Part shown: piece by piece, positions 7,316-17,050 of the stretch
How positions within the stretch are numbered: the stretch's first letter is position 1
Layout: every line of letters starts with the position of its first letter
DNA from: Candidatus Gastranaerophilales bacterium
Lineage (GTDB): Bacteria; Cyanobacteriota; Vampirovibrionia; Gastranaerophilales; Gastranaerophilaceae
Length of the DNA: 64,000 bases
Direction: 5' to 3'
NCBI GenBank assembly: GCA_944324285.1
Contig: CALUVR010000001.1
Span: 62,001-126,000 of the forward strand
Program-made: the position numbers and the translations under genes
The notes under the pieces: generated by a model
What the model was told of the DNA's origin: nothing
Seen by the model: only the letters and a program-made list of their open reading frames with translations
Databases searched by the model: none

Positions 7316-8545
7316 ATGAATAGCAAAGAAATTATAAAACAGGCCGAAAAAGACCTTAGAGAACAATTTGAAATTATTGATAACATAAGAGATTACAATC
7401 AGGAAAAAGTTTTAAATGCGTTTATAGAAAACAAAGTGGCACCTGAACATTTTTATACAGTATCTGGCTACGGACATGACGATATGGGGCGTGAAGTTCT
7501 GGATAGAGTTTTTGCAGATGTTTTCAAAGCAGAAAAGGCTATTGCAAGAATACACTTTGCCTCAGGCACTCACACTCTTGCCTGCGTACTTTTCGGAAAC
7601 CTCAGACCGGGCGATAAACTTGTTTCTGTTGTGGGTGCACCTTACGATACAATGCAGGAAGTCATTGGAACACTCGGGGAAGAAGAAATCCGAGAAGATT
7701 CACTCATTGCGCATGGGATTATATACGATGAAGTGCCTCTAAAAAATGATGACGTTGATTTAGATGCAATAGAAAAAACTATTGATGAAACCGTTAAAAT
7801 GGTTCTAATACAACGTTCGAAAGGCTATTCAACAAGAAAATCTTTAACGGTTGATGAAATCGGTGAAATTTGTAAAATTATAAAAAAGAAAAATCCAGAT
7901 TGCATCTGCTTTGTTGATAATTGCTACGGAGAATTTGTAGAGGATAAAGAACCTTTGGAAGTAGGCGCTGACATAATTGCAGGTTCTCTAATCAAAAATC
8001 CCGGCGGCGGAATTGTCGAAGCAGGAGGCTATATCGCAGGAAAAGCACGACTTGTCGAAAAATCGGCAAACAGGCTTACGGCACCGGGTATAGGTTCAGA
8101 AGGCGGGGCTATGTTTAATCAGCACAGATTAATTTTTCAGGGGCTTTTTATGGCACCGTCGGTTGTATCAGAAGCCGTTAAGGGTGCAGTCCTTGCTGCA
8201 AAAATATTTGATGAAATAGGTTACGATTCTACTCCTAAATTTAACGAAAAGCGCACTGACATAATACAAAACATTACTTTCGGCTCTCCGGAACCGCTTG
8301 AACAATTCTGTAGAACAATACAATCACTTTCGCCTGTTAACGGCTATGTAACACCAATTCCGGAATACATTCCGGGCTATGAGGATAAAGTTATTATGGC
8401 GGGTGGAACATTTATAGAAGGTTCAACCATAGAACTTTCGGCTGACGGTCCAATGAGAGCTCCTTATGTAGCGTATATGCAAGGCGGCTTGAACTATGCG
8501 CACGTAAAAATTGCACTCACAAAAATTCTTGATAAGGTTATGTGA
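7316..8545 (+). CDS. PLP-dependent methionine gamma-lyase family protein ('aluminium resistance' type)
   Basis: 409 aa, full length for the cystathionine/methionine gamma-lyase-like family once named aluminium resistance protein, common in cyanobacteria and Firmicutes. Diagnostic stretches are VSGYGHDDMGR, IHFASGTHTLA, ICFVDNCYGEF (PLP-contacting Asp) and GSLIKNPGGG, whose Lys is the likely Schiff-base residue. The substrate is not proven for most members, and C-S lyase activity on a sulfur amino acid is only the family prediction. It is monocistronic: a repeat-filled gap of about 600 bases follows. Confidence 0.85.
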   Translation: MNSKEIIKQAEKDLREQFEIIDNIRDYNQEKVLNAFIENKVAPEHFYTVSGYGHDDMGREVLDRVFADVFKAEKAIARIHFASGTHTLACVLFGNLRPGDKLVSVVGAPYDTMQEVIGTLGEEEIREDSLIAHGIIYDEVPLKNDDVDLDAIEKTIDETVKMVLIQRSKGYSTRKSLTVDEIGEICKIIKKKNPDCICFVDNCYGEFVEDKEPLEVGADIIAGSLIKNPGGGIVEAGGYIAGKARLVEKSANRLTAPGIGSEGGAMFNQHRLIFQGLFMAPSVVSEAVKGAVLAAKIFDEIGYDSTPKFNEKRTDIIQNITFGSPEPLEQFCRTIQSLSPVNGYVTPIPEYIPGYEDKVIMAGGTFIEGSTIELSADGPMRAPYVAYMQGGLNYAHVKIALTKILDKVM

Positions 8546-9148
8546 CGTTTCGTGAATGACTTTGCTTTCTCCTCAGGAGGATACGTCATTGCGAGCGCTC
8601 GTGAAGCAATCCAGCCTTTGGAAAAGTGAATGGTGAGGAGTGAATAGTGAAGGGTTCAACAATAATTAGTCTCATGTCGCTTCACACATATCTCTTCACA
8701 TTCACAAGCTGGATTCTTTCGGGCTTCGCCCTCAGAATGACGCAAACTTTTAGTATAGCTTCCCAGTAGCCTTAGTGCCTTTTTCTTAACCTCACCCCAT
8801 TCCTACATCTTCCTCTCTTGGGAACTGTCGGTTGGGCATACTTGCCCAACAAAAATTTTGAAATCACATTAGCGTTGAACGCGACGGAATTGCCATTCCG
8901 TACTGACCTCACAAACACCACTCACTTTAGATTACTTTGCAGGGTCATTTATTAACGTTTTATTATCGGCAATACCCCTTATATTAAGTTTTGTTAAACC
9001 CAAATAGCACCATACAACTAATTCTTAAGGATTAGTTAAAAATATTTACATAATTACAATTGACTAGAGATTTTTTGTGGTATGCTGTTAGTTGACCCCT
9101 TTAAGGGTGATGAAAATTCGTATTTAGTATAAGAGGAAAGGGTAAAAT
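8546..9148. repeat. Intergenic region with dispersed inverted repeats
   Basis: No credible gene. Two inverted copies of a 30-35 base element (CGTCATT...GAAG..AATCCAGC) sit at 8584-8614 (+) and 8708-8742 (-). A related copy is at 15311-15341. The last 150 bases are AT-rich leader of the glucan phosphorylase gene; TTGACT at 9060 and TATGCT at 9081 are possible promoter boxes with a short 15-base spacer. Confidence 0.6.
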
Positions 9149-10840
9149 ATGTCATTACCAAATGTAGCTTACTTTTCAATGGAAATTGCACTAGACCAAT
9201 CTTTGAAAACATATTCTGGCGGTTTGGGCTTTTTAGCAGGATCTCACATGTTATCTGCCGGATATCTGCAAATGCCTATGGTTGGTGTAACTATGTTGTG
9301 GTCATACGGCTACTATGACCAGAGAATAGCTCACGACGGTCAGGTTGAAGTAGCATACATCAGAAAATACTATGACTTCTTGAAAGATATTAATGTTCAG
9401 ACTGAAGTGGATATTTTCGGCGAAAAAGTTAAAGTAAAAGCATACCTGGTTGAACCGGAATTATTCGGTGCATGTCCTGTTTATTTGTTAACTACGGATA
9501 TTGAAGGTAACAGTGATTGGGCTAAGAGCATATCACATAAACTTTATGACGGAAATGAAAAAATCAGAATTGCACAGGAAACAGTTTTAGGTATTGCCGG
9601 TGTAAGAATATTACAGGCAGTAGGCTATAAGTTTGATGTAGTTCACATGAATGAAGGACACGCACTTCCTGCTGCATTTGAATTATTAAGACAGCACAAC
9701 GGCAACCTTGAAGAAGTTAAAAAACATACTGTATTCACAACTCACACTCCTGTTGCTGCAGGTAACGAAGTTCACTGGGTAGACACCCTAATGGAAGGCG
9801 GCTTCTTTGCAGGCGCTTCCCGTGAAACTGCAGTTAATTTAGGTGGTGAAAACTTCTCGCTTACCGTTGCGGCATTGAGAATGTCAAGAATTGCTAACGC
9901 TGTATCGCAATTGCACGGTCTTGTTGCAAACAAGATGTGGGAATGGGTTGACGGAAGATGCCCTATTAGAGCTATTACAAATGCCGTAAACCTTCACTAC
10001 TGGCAGGATGAACGTATTAAAAACGCTCATACTCCTGAAGAATTGCTAGCTGTCAAACGTGAAATGAAAGAAGAACTCTTTAAACACGTAGCAAACGTAG
10101 CGGGTAAAAGATTTGACCCTGATGTATTGACAATTACGTGGGCAAGAAGATTTGCAGACTACAAGCGTGCTTGGTTAATCTTGATGGATAAAGACAGAAT
10201 TAATAAACTTCTTGACGAAAATAAAGTACAAATTATTTTCGCAGGTAAATTCCATCCGGATGATGTTATGGGTAAAGAAATGTTCAATAAATTGTTGAAC
10301 CGTTCACACTCATTGAAAAACGTTGTAGTATTGCCTGGTTATGAACTTCAATTATCAGGATTGCTGAAACGTGGTTCAGATATCTGGTTGAATACACCGC
10401 TCAGACCGTTTGAAGCTTCAGGAACTTCAGGAATGTCAGCAAACGCTAACGGAGCATTACACTTATCAATCTATGATGGATGGACTGTAGAAGGTACATT
10501 CGACGGTATTAACGGATACACAGTTGAATATCCTGGACTTGATGATGAAATGCCTTGGGAAGAGCGTCATTGGAAAGACCATGAATGCATCATGAACATC
10601 ATTGAAAACAGAATCATTCCTACATACTATGAAAACAAACAGGAATGGGCAAGACTGATGCGACAGGCTATCAGAACATCAGAAGCTTACTTCAATTCTG
10701 ACAGAATGGTAATTGAATACTACAACAGATTGTATAAACCGATTGCTCACGATGATGCAACATCAGGTACAGACAAAAAAGAAATGAAAATTTCAGAAAC
10801 TCCGACCTTTGATGCTTGGACATTCTCCAACATTAAATAG
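9149..10840 (+). CDS. glgP: Short-form alpha-glucan phosphorylase homologue (GT35) lacking the PLP lysine
   Basis: 563 aa, similar to the short alpha-glucan/maltodextrin phosphorylases that release glucose-1-phosphate from storage glucan. Recognisable family parts are YFSMEIAL at the N-terminus, the glycine-rich TYSGGLGFLAG loop, VHMNEGHA, FTTHTPVAAGNE, AVSQLHG, ITWARRFADYKR and NTPLRPFEASGTSGM. In characterised phosphorylases GTSGM is followed by the lysine that forms the Schiff base with PLP. Here residue 430 is Ser (codon TCA at 10436-10438), followed by Ala-Asn-Ala-Asn-Gly. The rest of the site looks conserved. Either PLP is held differently, another lysine substitutes, or the enzyme does not act by phosphorolysis. 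Codon use and SD suggest high expression. Confidence 0.75.
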   Translation: MSLPNVAYFSMEIALDQSLKTYSGGLGFLAGSHMLSAGYLQMPMVGVTMLWSYGYYDQRIAHDGQVEVAYIRKYYDFLKDINVQTEVDIFGEKVKVKAYLVEPELFGACPVYLLTTDIEGNSDWAKSISHKLYDGNEKIRIAQETVLGIAGVRILQAVGYKFDVVHMNEGHALPAAFELLRQHNGNLEEVKKHTVFTTHTPVAAGNEVHWVDTLMEGGFFAGASRETAVNLGGENFSLTVAALRMSRIANAVSQLHGLVANKMWEWVDGRCPIRAITNAVNLHYWQDERIKNAHTPEELLAVKREMKEELFKHVANVAGKRFDPDVLTITWARRFADYKRAWLILMDKDRINKLLDENKVQIIFAGKFHPDDVMGKEMFNKLLNRSHSLKNVVVLPGYELQLSGLLKRGSDIWLNTPLRPFEASGTSGMSANANGALHLSIYDGWTVEGTFDGINGYTVEYPGLDDEMPWEERHWKDHECIMNIIENRIIPTYYENKQEWARLMRQAIRTSEAYFNSDRMVIEYYNRLYKPIAHDDATSGTDKKEMKISETPTFDAWTFSNIK

Positions 10841-10861
10841 TTGAGGATATGAGTAAATACC

Positions 10862-10893
10862 TAAAAAGACCGGCTTTACGCCGGTCTTTTTAA
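10862..10893 (+). terminator. Intrinsic terminator after glucan phosphorylase
   Basis: AAAAGACCGGC, loop, GCCGGTCTTTTTAA: strong hairpin with a T run about 20 bases after the stop. Confidence 0.9.
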
Positions 10894-11479
10894 TAGCAAC
10901 ATTCACGCCTTGCAAGAGAGAATTTGTAGAGGTTAAAAAGAGCAAGAGGGGGGCACCTCTTGAGAGAACAGAGTTAATTTTAATAGCAGGAAATTAAATG
11001 TAAATGGTCCTCCCCTTGCGACTCTGCCGAACAAAAGGTGACTAAATGTCACGTTTTGTGAGAGGTAACGAAATCTTTGATTTCGAGGAGGGGTCAGTAT
11101 TTTCATTGAAAAGGTAGGGTATAGGTTTTCCCCCCCTTGAAAGGGGGGTAGGGGGGATAAAATCGGGCGAGGGAGCTAAAAAGCCCCCCCTCCTAACGGG
11201 CAAGGGATTAGTTTAACCCCCTTTGTAAAGGGGGATTAAGGGGGATTTTTATTCATTTTTGTATCCTGTCCCTCTCCTTCTTTGGAGAGAGGAACTAGGA
11301 TGAGGTGCTGTACGAAAAGAACTCTTCCTTTACAGGTGGAAAGTTTTAACTCCCTCTCCCCTTGAGGGAGAGGGTAGGGGTGAGGGGTAAAAGAAGAAAA
11401 CCCTCCGGCGCTGACGCACCACCTCCCTTACAAAGGGAGGTAAATGCAGGATTGGCTCTTTACAAATATTCTCTTTCAG
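10894..11479. repeat. Intergenic dispersed-repeat block
   Basis: No gene. Contents are a hairpin element at 11021-11065, whose relative in the opposite orientation is at 50496-50535; G/C-rich tracts related to CCCCCTTTGTAAAGGGGG; and a reverse copy (11350-11440) of the repeat CCTCCCTTTGTAAGGGAGG...GCGCCGGAGG...ACCCCTCACCC found at 50.8-51.2 kb. Apparent reading frames here are repeat sequence. Confidence 0.65.
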
Positions 11480-12203
11480 TTACCACGGATAATCATCTTT
11501 TATCTCCCAGCCGTCCATCTCTATCAATCTTCCGCACAAACCTCCCGCATACTTCTTATGACTCCCTTTTTTGCAAGGATAATTTGAATCGTTTAAAATT
11601 TCATCTCGGTTTCTTAATATATCCCATCCCCACATTCCCAAATGTTTACTTCTGTAAAATTCAGTCATAAATATATCTTTTCCAAGCCTGTTAACACCTT
11701 TGTTTGCATTTATATCAATAAAAATCCAAATATACCCGCCGGCTGTATTATTAAACATACCAATAGCTGTTCCGTCAGGAAGTACGTGCCAGTATAAAAC
11801 CTCAATTGCCTGTTCTCCGTCAATATTATTAATTTTATATTGAACGCGCTCAGCAGCGTAAAAACCAGTTTTGCCTACAACTTTAAAATATGGTTCAAAA
11901 TATTTTTTAAAAAATTCAGATTCATTTGCCGCATAGTTGGTTTCAGTTGGAAAATCCCATTCAACCACTTCTCCGTTATCTTTTTCGGACATCCTGATGA
12001 TCTGTTGCAAGGTAGAATAACTTTTTTTGAGTTTCGTTACTGTAACTTGTTTATCAACTTTTTGAGTTATAGTTGGCAGAGTCATTGCCGCAACAATACC
12101 TATAATCCCAAGTGTTATAAGTGCTTCAGCCAGAGTAAAGCCTTGTTGCTTAGATGCAGCCCCCCCCCCCTCGGTGAAATTCAGTCATATCAGTTGTTTT
12201 CAT
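11480..12203 (-). CDS. Type IV prepilin-like protein, out of frame at an 11-G tract (candidate phase-variable gene)
   Basis: The downstream frame encodes a prepilin-like protein: SKQQ-GFTLAEALITLG followed by a hydrophobic helix, then about 195 residues including DINANKGVN and a Cys pair near the C-terminus. The natural start is ATG at 12203, with SD AAAGGAG 7 bases upstream, giving leader MKTTDMTEFHRGGG. Between leader and pilin helix lies a run of 11 G (12160-12170). With 11 G the leader frame reaches TAA at 12152-12150; with 10 or 13 G it would be open to the stop at 11480. The only intact in-frame ATG in the present sequence is at 12085, inside the signal helix. The gene is therefore either switched off or miscounted in the run. 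Confidence 0.75.
12160..12170 (-). repeat. Homopolymeric G11 tract in a prepilin coding sequence
   Basis: Eleven consecutive C on the plus strand (G on the coding strand), 33 bases inside the coding sequence. In such an AT-rich genome a run like this is conspicuous, and its length decides whether the prepilin is in frame. Confidence 0.9.
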
Positions 12204-12222
12204 ATAATTCTCCTTTTATTCG

Positions 12223-14508
12223 TTAATCAATATCAACAGGTTCGCGCATAATCTTGTCAATTGCTTCACGCGCAGTATAGACTAAAGCTTCCGGAACATT
12301 AGCTATGGTTGTAAATTGTCTTAAGACATCGACTACACGCTTGAAAGAGCGGACAATGTCGCCTTCTCCTATGTCAATCTGCTCAGTAATCGTTTCCCAT
12401 TCGGCGCCTTCAACCCAGAGTTCTATGAGGGAGCTGAAATACGGGTTTATATACAGTGGAGCTTCTACATCATAAGAATTCTGCACCTTTTCAATTTTTC
12501 TTTTAATATTGCGGATTTGGTTAAGAGTTTTTCTTACCGGTTCTGATATCGGAAGATACGGAATATCAATCCTTAATTCTTCTGTTGTAATTGCACAAAT
12601 GACAGCTGCCAACTGGGATGGTGTCAGATTTTCAAGAACGTGTGAGAAAATAATTTCCGCGATAAATAATTCATTTTCCGAACGGATTTGTGATGTTGTA
12701 ATTCCTTTTTCAGTCGGATAATCGTCTTTCAGGTAGCCAAAATCCATCAGTACGCTTCTATGTGCGAGGAATTTATTCCAGAAAATATCACGCTGCCGGT
12801 CTATTTCTTTATCCAGTTTTTTTAGCTTTGAGTCAAATCTATTGATAACCTCAATATTTTTCGTATGTTTTTTATAAAGCTTGCAGGTATCACACTGGAA
12901 ATTATGCATTTTTTCAAGGAGTGCTTTTGTTTCTTTGCCGAATTTTATAACATCATCAGACAACGGACGATTTTTTGAGCGTTCCTGCTTGGTAATTTTT
13001 TTGTAAGTCTGCCGGTTCTGAACATATATATGACGGGTTTTATCGTATTCATGGAGTTGAGCGTCGGTTAATTTATAAGGACAGACAAATTCTCTTGCTT
13101 TAATTTCACCCTCCATTGAAGATTTCAGTTGAAGCAGCGGCTTTAGGCGCGACCCTGATGAAAAATACCCGAAACTTTTCAGGATAAGTTCTTTTGCTTC
13201 ATCAAGACTGAAACGCTGGAGAAGGTTCAAAACCATGGAATAACTCGGTGAAAAGCGGCTTTCGAGAGGGTTTGCATCACTCAGAACGAGTTCTGCAACC
13301 TCTTCCGGTGACTGGAACTGGGTTCCGACAACCGTAACATATCCTATTTCATCCATACCGCGGCGGCCTGCACGACCTGACATCTGCAAAAATTCACTTG
13401 CCGTAAGCATTCTGTGCCCGCTATCCGTTTTTTTGCTGATTGAACTTATGACAGTCGAACGAGCCGGCATGTTAATCCCAGCAGCAAGGGTTTCTGTTGC
13501 AAAGACTACTTTAATCAAACCTTTTTGGAAAAGTTTTTCTACAAGAATTTTCCACGAAGGCAAAAGTCCTGCGTGGTGCGAGGCAACCCCGCAAAGAAGG
13601 TATTCAATATGTTTATTATTATAAAGGTGTGGATTCTCCGCTATGTAATCATCAATAAACTGCCTGATTTGAGCGCGTTCGCCTTTTGTCACAAGTTCAA
13701 GTCCTGCACATTTTTCCATTTGTTCATCACATTTTTTACGCGAAAAAGTAAAATAAATAGCAGGCAGCATATCCTGATTATAGAGGTTTCTCACAATATC
13801 TTTTACATAAGAGCGCTGTTTTTTTCTGTTGTGTCCCCATAATCTTTTTTCAGGCCTAATCTTTTTATTTAATTGTCCTGATGGTGTGAGAAGCGGGAGA
13901 AGCTTATCCGGCTGGGAACTGTCAAAGTAGAAGAACCTTAAAGGCACAGGTCTGAAATCAGTATTCACAAGTTCTGTTCTGCTATGGACTGTATTAATCC
14001 AGTCGGTCAGTTCATCAGCGTTCGCAACAGTTGCAGAAAGCGCTATAATTTGAACATTTGTCGGACAGTAGATAATGCTTTCTTCCCAGACAGTTCCGCG
14101 CTGCTCGTCATTCATATAGTGAACTTCATCCAGCACAACATATTTAACATCTTTTAAATTATCAGCAACAGCCCCGAAATTCGTTCCGTATAGCATGTTT
14201 CTGAAAACTTCCGTTGTCATAACAACGATTTGGGCTGTTCTATTGATTGAAGTATCACCTGTTAAAAGCCCGACCTTATCTGCACCGTATTTTTCGGAAA
14301 AATCATAATATTTCTGGTTAGATAAAGCTTTCAAGGGTGTTGTATAAAAAATCCTTGTACCATCTTCCAGCGCTCTATGGATTGCATGCTGGGCAATAAC
14401 AGTTTTGCCCGCACCTGTCGGCGCGCAGACTACGACGCTTTTCCCGGCATCAATATATTCACAGGCTTCTTTTTGAAAATCATCAAGTTCAAACGGAAAC
14501 TCGTACAT
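12223..14508 (-). CDS. Ski2-like DEVH-box RNA helicase
   Basis: 761 aa superfamily 2 helicase of the Ski2/Mtr4 type. Walker A is APTGAGKT at about 28-35, followed by TTPLKALSNQK (motif Ia), DEVHYMND (motif II), ALSATVAN (motif III), ATETLAAGIN (motif V) and QMSGRAGRRG (motif VI). The C-terminal 250 residues correspond to the DSHCT-like helical region and include four cysteines at CDTCKLY and elsewhere. Cyanobacteria and plastids encode similar enzymes with presumed roles in RNA processing or decay; the substrate here is unknown. The start follows an AAGGAG SD. Single gene. Confidence 0.9.
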   Translation of the reverse strand: MYEFPFELDDFQKEACEYIDAGKSVVVCAPTGAGKTVIAQHAIHRALEDGTRIFYTTPLKALSNQKYYDFSEKYGADKVGLLTGDTSINRTAQIVVMTTEVFRNMLYGTNFGAVADNLKDVKYVVLDEVHYMNDEQRGTVWEESIIYCPTNVQIIALSATVANADELTDWINTVHSRTELVNTDFRPVPLRFFYFDSSQPDKLLPLLTPSGQLNKKIRPEKRLWGHNRKKQRSYVKDIVRNLYNQDMLPAIYFTFSRKKCDEQMEKCAGLELVTKGERAQIRQFIDDYIAENPHLYNNKHIEYLLCGVASHHAGLLPSWKILVEKLFQKGLIKVVFATETLAAGINMPARSTVISSISKKTDSGHRMLTASEFLQMSGRAGRRGMDEIGYVTVVGTQFQSPEEVAELVLSDANPLESRFSPSYSMVLNLLQRFSLDEAKELILKSFGYFSSGSRLKPLLQLKSSMEGEIKAREFVCPYKLTDAQLHEYDKTRHIYVQNRQTYKKITKQERSKNRPLSDDVIKFGKETKALLEKMHNFQCDTCKLYKKHTKNIEVINRFDSKLKKLDKEIDRQRDIFWNKFLAHRSVLMDFGYLKDDYPTEKGITTSQIRSENELFIAEIIFSHVLENLTPSQLAAVICAITTEELRIDIPYLPISEPVRKTLNQIRNIKRKIEKVQNSYDVEAPLYINPYFSSLIELWVEGAEWETITEQIDIGEGDIVRSFKRVVDVLRQFTTIANVPEALVYTAREAIDKIMREPVDID

Positions 14509-14634
14509 TCATACTCCTTGTCTGATATTTTAATTATGCACTAAAAATTAACAAATGTAAAACTCTTATTCTAATAATGGCAAAAAAAATTTTCACAGGT
14601 TATATATACCCAGGTAACAAAAAGGAGAATCAGT

Positions 14635-15006
14635 ATGCAGGTAAATTTAACCCCACAACAAAATCAAAGCTTCGGAATGAGCCTTTCAATCGGAGAAAAG
14701 GCACAAAAATTCTTAAAAAACCAAGGATTAAGCAATAAAGAAATTGATAAACTCGCTGATTTGGCTGATAAGCAGGCAAAGAATTCTTTTAACGTACACA
14801 TAGATTATGATGTTAATTCAAACAAGCTAAAAGCTGATATTTTTGACGGTAAGACCTATTATGAACCTGCACAAGAGGGTTTTTTAGCCCGTTTCTTCTC
14901 AAGTCCTGTAAAATTTATTGAAAAATGCTGCAATAAGGCAGATGCTTTAAACAGAAAATTCAGCGGTAACGATAAACTTGATGATATATTCAGTAAACTC
15001 GACTAA
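14635..15006 (+). CDS. Small lineage-specific protein, 'FGMSL' N-terminus (123 aa)
   Basis: 123 aa and soluble. It begins MQVNLTPQQNQSFGMSLSIG and continues with a helix containing KAQKFLKNQG, a strand-rich middle and a Lys/Asp-rich tail. The N-terminus resembles the 184-aa protein encoded at 27583-28137 (NRFSAPQFGMALKV...AQEYLQKQ), so both belong to one family. Their upstream regions also share GCAAAAAAA..TTTT, CAGG and CAGGTAA blocks. AAGGAG SD lies 8 bases before the ATG, and a terminator follows. No function can be assigned. Confidence 0.7.
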   Translation: MQVNLTPQQNQSFGMSLSIGEKAQKFLKNQGLSNKEIDKLADLADKQAKNSFNVHIDYDVNSNKLKADIFDGKTYYEPAQEGFLARFFSSPVKFIEKCCNKADALNRKFSGNDKLDDIFSKLD

Positions 15007-15021
15007 TATACATTGTGATAA

Positions 15022-15053
15022 ATAAAAAGGCTCCGAAATGGGAGTCTTTTTTA
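15022..15053 (+). terminator. Intrinsic terminator after the 123-aa protein gene
   Basis: AAAAAGGCTCC, GAAAT loop, GGGAGTCTTTTTT hairpin with T run. Confidence 0.85.
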
Positions 15054-15634
15054 TAGATTTAATCCCTCCGGCACTTCGTGCCACTTCCCTTTTCAAGGGC
15101 GGTTTCATTTTCTAAATTGAAGTCATCCCTGGCTACGAGTCGGGATCGCATAATCGTTACTTCAAACTGTAATGCGCTTCCGCAAGCTAGAAAAACATAA
15201 TTTCAGCTGACGCTTCAATCAGTTTTTCTACGCTTTCGGAATGACGTCTATTTCTTTACCCATCCCACGTCCTTCGGACACCCTCACCCGCAAGGGGAGA
15301 GGGGCTGTGACGTCATTGCGAGCGATAGCGAAGCAATCCAGACTTTTGGGAAAAGTGAAGAGTGAGGTGTGAATGTACCAATTATTTTTGTTGAACAACT
15401 CTACATTCGCCATCGTCCGCCACCTCAAGCTGCCCCCTCTCCCGTAGTGAGAAGAAAGAAGTCCCCTAGTAAAGTGGTAAAGTGGTAACGCGATTCCGGA
15501 CCGCACCCGGGATCGCATAAGCATTGCACTCGGCTGGACTGCGATTCCGCATAGCTTGAACTTCCGGAATGAGGTAGTACCCCCTCCGCCGGACTCTGGT
15601 ATTTCAACGTGTACAGCATTTAGCCTTTATGGCT
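15054..15634. repeat. Intergenic dispersed-repeat block
   Basis: No gene. It holds a reverse fragment of the CCTCCCTTTGTAAGGGAGG repeat (15064-15102), pieces of the ACCCTCACCCGCAAGGGGAGAGGGG repeat (about 15275-15305) and a CGTCATTGCGAGCG...GAAGCAATCCAG copy (15311-15341). Open frames on the minus strand have repeat-derived composition and no SD. Confidence 0.65.
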
Positions 15635-16900
15635 CTATATCTTGTCAAAACCAGTGTATTTTCTGAGGACTTCCGGTATGATAATCGTTCCGTCAGCCTG
15701 CTGGTAATTTTCGACAATTGCCGCAAAAGTTCTTCCGACCGCAAGCCCTGAACCGTTAATGGTGTGAACGAATTGAACTTTTCCTGTCTCTTTATCGCGG
15801 TAGCGGATATTTGCGCGTCTTGCCTGATAATCGCCGTAATTTGAACAGCTTGAAATCTCTTTATAAGTACCGTAAGACGGCATCCAGACCTCTAAATCCC
15901 AGCATTTGTTTGCAGAGAAACCTATATCAGCGGTACAAAGCGCTTCACGTCTGTACGGAAGTTCAAGAAGCTGAAGCATTTTTTCAGCATCTTCTGTCAA
16001 TTTTTCGTGTTCATCTTTGCTTGTCTGAGGCGTGCAGAGCTTTACGAGTTCAACCTTATTAAACTGGTGAACGCGGATTAAGCCTCTTGTATCTTTACCG
16101 GCAGAACCGGCTTCGCGACGGAAGCAAGGGGTATAGGCAGTCATATATTTCGGCAAATCATCTTCGGAGAGAATTTCGCCTGCATATATGTTTGTTACAG
16201 GAACTTCTGCCGTCGGGATAAGATATAAATCTTCATCAACGCACTTATACATATCTTCGGCAAATTTTGGAAGCTGACCGGTTCCGGTCATTGTTGCAGC
16301 ATTTGCCATAAATGGCGGTAAAATTTCCTCATATCCCTGCTCGCCGCAATGATAATCAAGGAAGAAATTTATAATAGCGCGCTCTAGTTTGGCACCTTTG
16401 CCGCGATATAATGTAAAACGGCTCTGTGAAAGTTTTACGCCTCGCTCAAAATCGACAAGTCCTTTTTCTTCACATAAATCCCAGTGAGGTTTGAATTCAA
16501 AGTCAAATTTTCTCGGTTCACCCCATTTATAAACTTCCTGATTGTCATCCTCTGAGGCTCCAACAGGAGTTGTTTCATCAGGAATATTAGGGATATGCAA
16601 AAGTAAATCTCTCTGTTTTTCATCCAAAACAGACTGCTTTTCCTCTAATTCTTTTATTTCATCACCGAGTTTTTTTACCTCAGCCTGCACAGCGTCCGTA
16701 TTTTCGCCTTTTTTCTTCAATTCGCCTATCATCTGCGAATCTTTTTTTCTTTTTGCTCTTAATTCATCTGCCGCAGTCTGAATCTTTCTTCTTTCTTCAT
16801 CAATCTTAATAACTTCATCAATTGATAATTCGGGATTTCTTCTTTTTAAAAGTTCGTTAATTTTATCTGGACATTCCCGAATTAGTTTTATATCAAGCAT
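15635..16900 (-). CDS. serS: Seryl-tRNA synthetase
   Basis: 421 aa class II aminoacyl-tRNA synthetase charging tRNA-Ser. The N-terminal 110 residues form the long antiparallel coiled-coil arm ([15 protein letters not shown]...[12 protein letters not shown]). Motif 2 is [14 protein letters not shown] and motif 3 is [21 protein letters not shown] lines the Ser/ATP pocket. The length is typical and AAGAGG SD precedes the ATG. It is monocistronic between a repeat block and a divergent small gene. Confidence 0.97.
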   Translation of the reverse strand: MLDIKLIRECPDKINELLKRRNPELSIDEVIKIDEERRKIQTAADELRAKRKKDSQMIGELKKKGENTDAVQAEVKKLGDEIKELEEKQSVLDEKQRDLLLHIPNIPDETTPVGASEDDNQEVYKWGEPRKFDFEFKPHWDLCEEKGLVDFERGVKLSQSRFTLYRGKGAKLERAIINFFLDYHCGEQGYEEILPPFMANAATMTGTGQLPKFAEDMYKCVDEDLYLIPTAEVPVTNIYAGEILSEDDLPKYMTAYTPCFRREAGSAGKDTRGLIRVHQFNKVELVKLCTPQTSKDEHEKLTEDAEKMLQLLELPYRREALCTADIGFSANKCWDLEVWMPSYGTYKEISSCSNYGDYQARRANIRYRDKETGKVQFVHTINGSGLAVGRTFAAIVENYQQADGTIIIPEVLRKYTGFDKI

Positions 16901-17050
16901 TTCAAACCTCTTTCTTATTTAGTATTCAGCACAAATATTATAAATTAAATAGAAACATTAATCAAGATTTAAACACTGCCCTAATCTAAATCCATGGGAT
17001 GATTGCCAAATTAACAAAAAAATAGGATAATATCATTGAGGATATGTGTC

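Noticed and set aside
8546-9148. Insertion sequence
   Set aside because: Inverted copies of a short repeat are present, but no transposase or long terminal repeats.
11362-11670. 102-aa plus-strand frame at 11.4-11.7 kb
   Set aside because: First half is dispersed repeat, second half is antisense to the prepilin gene; no SD.
15228-15619. Two minus-strand frames between 15.2 and 15.6 kb
   Set aside because: Composed of dispersed repeats; no SD, and similar frames appear wherever the repeat occurs.
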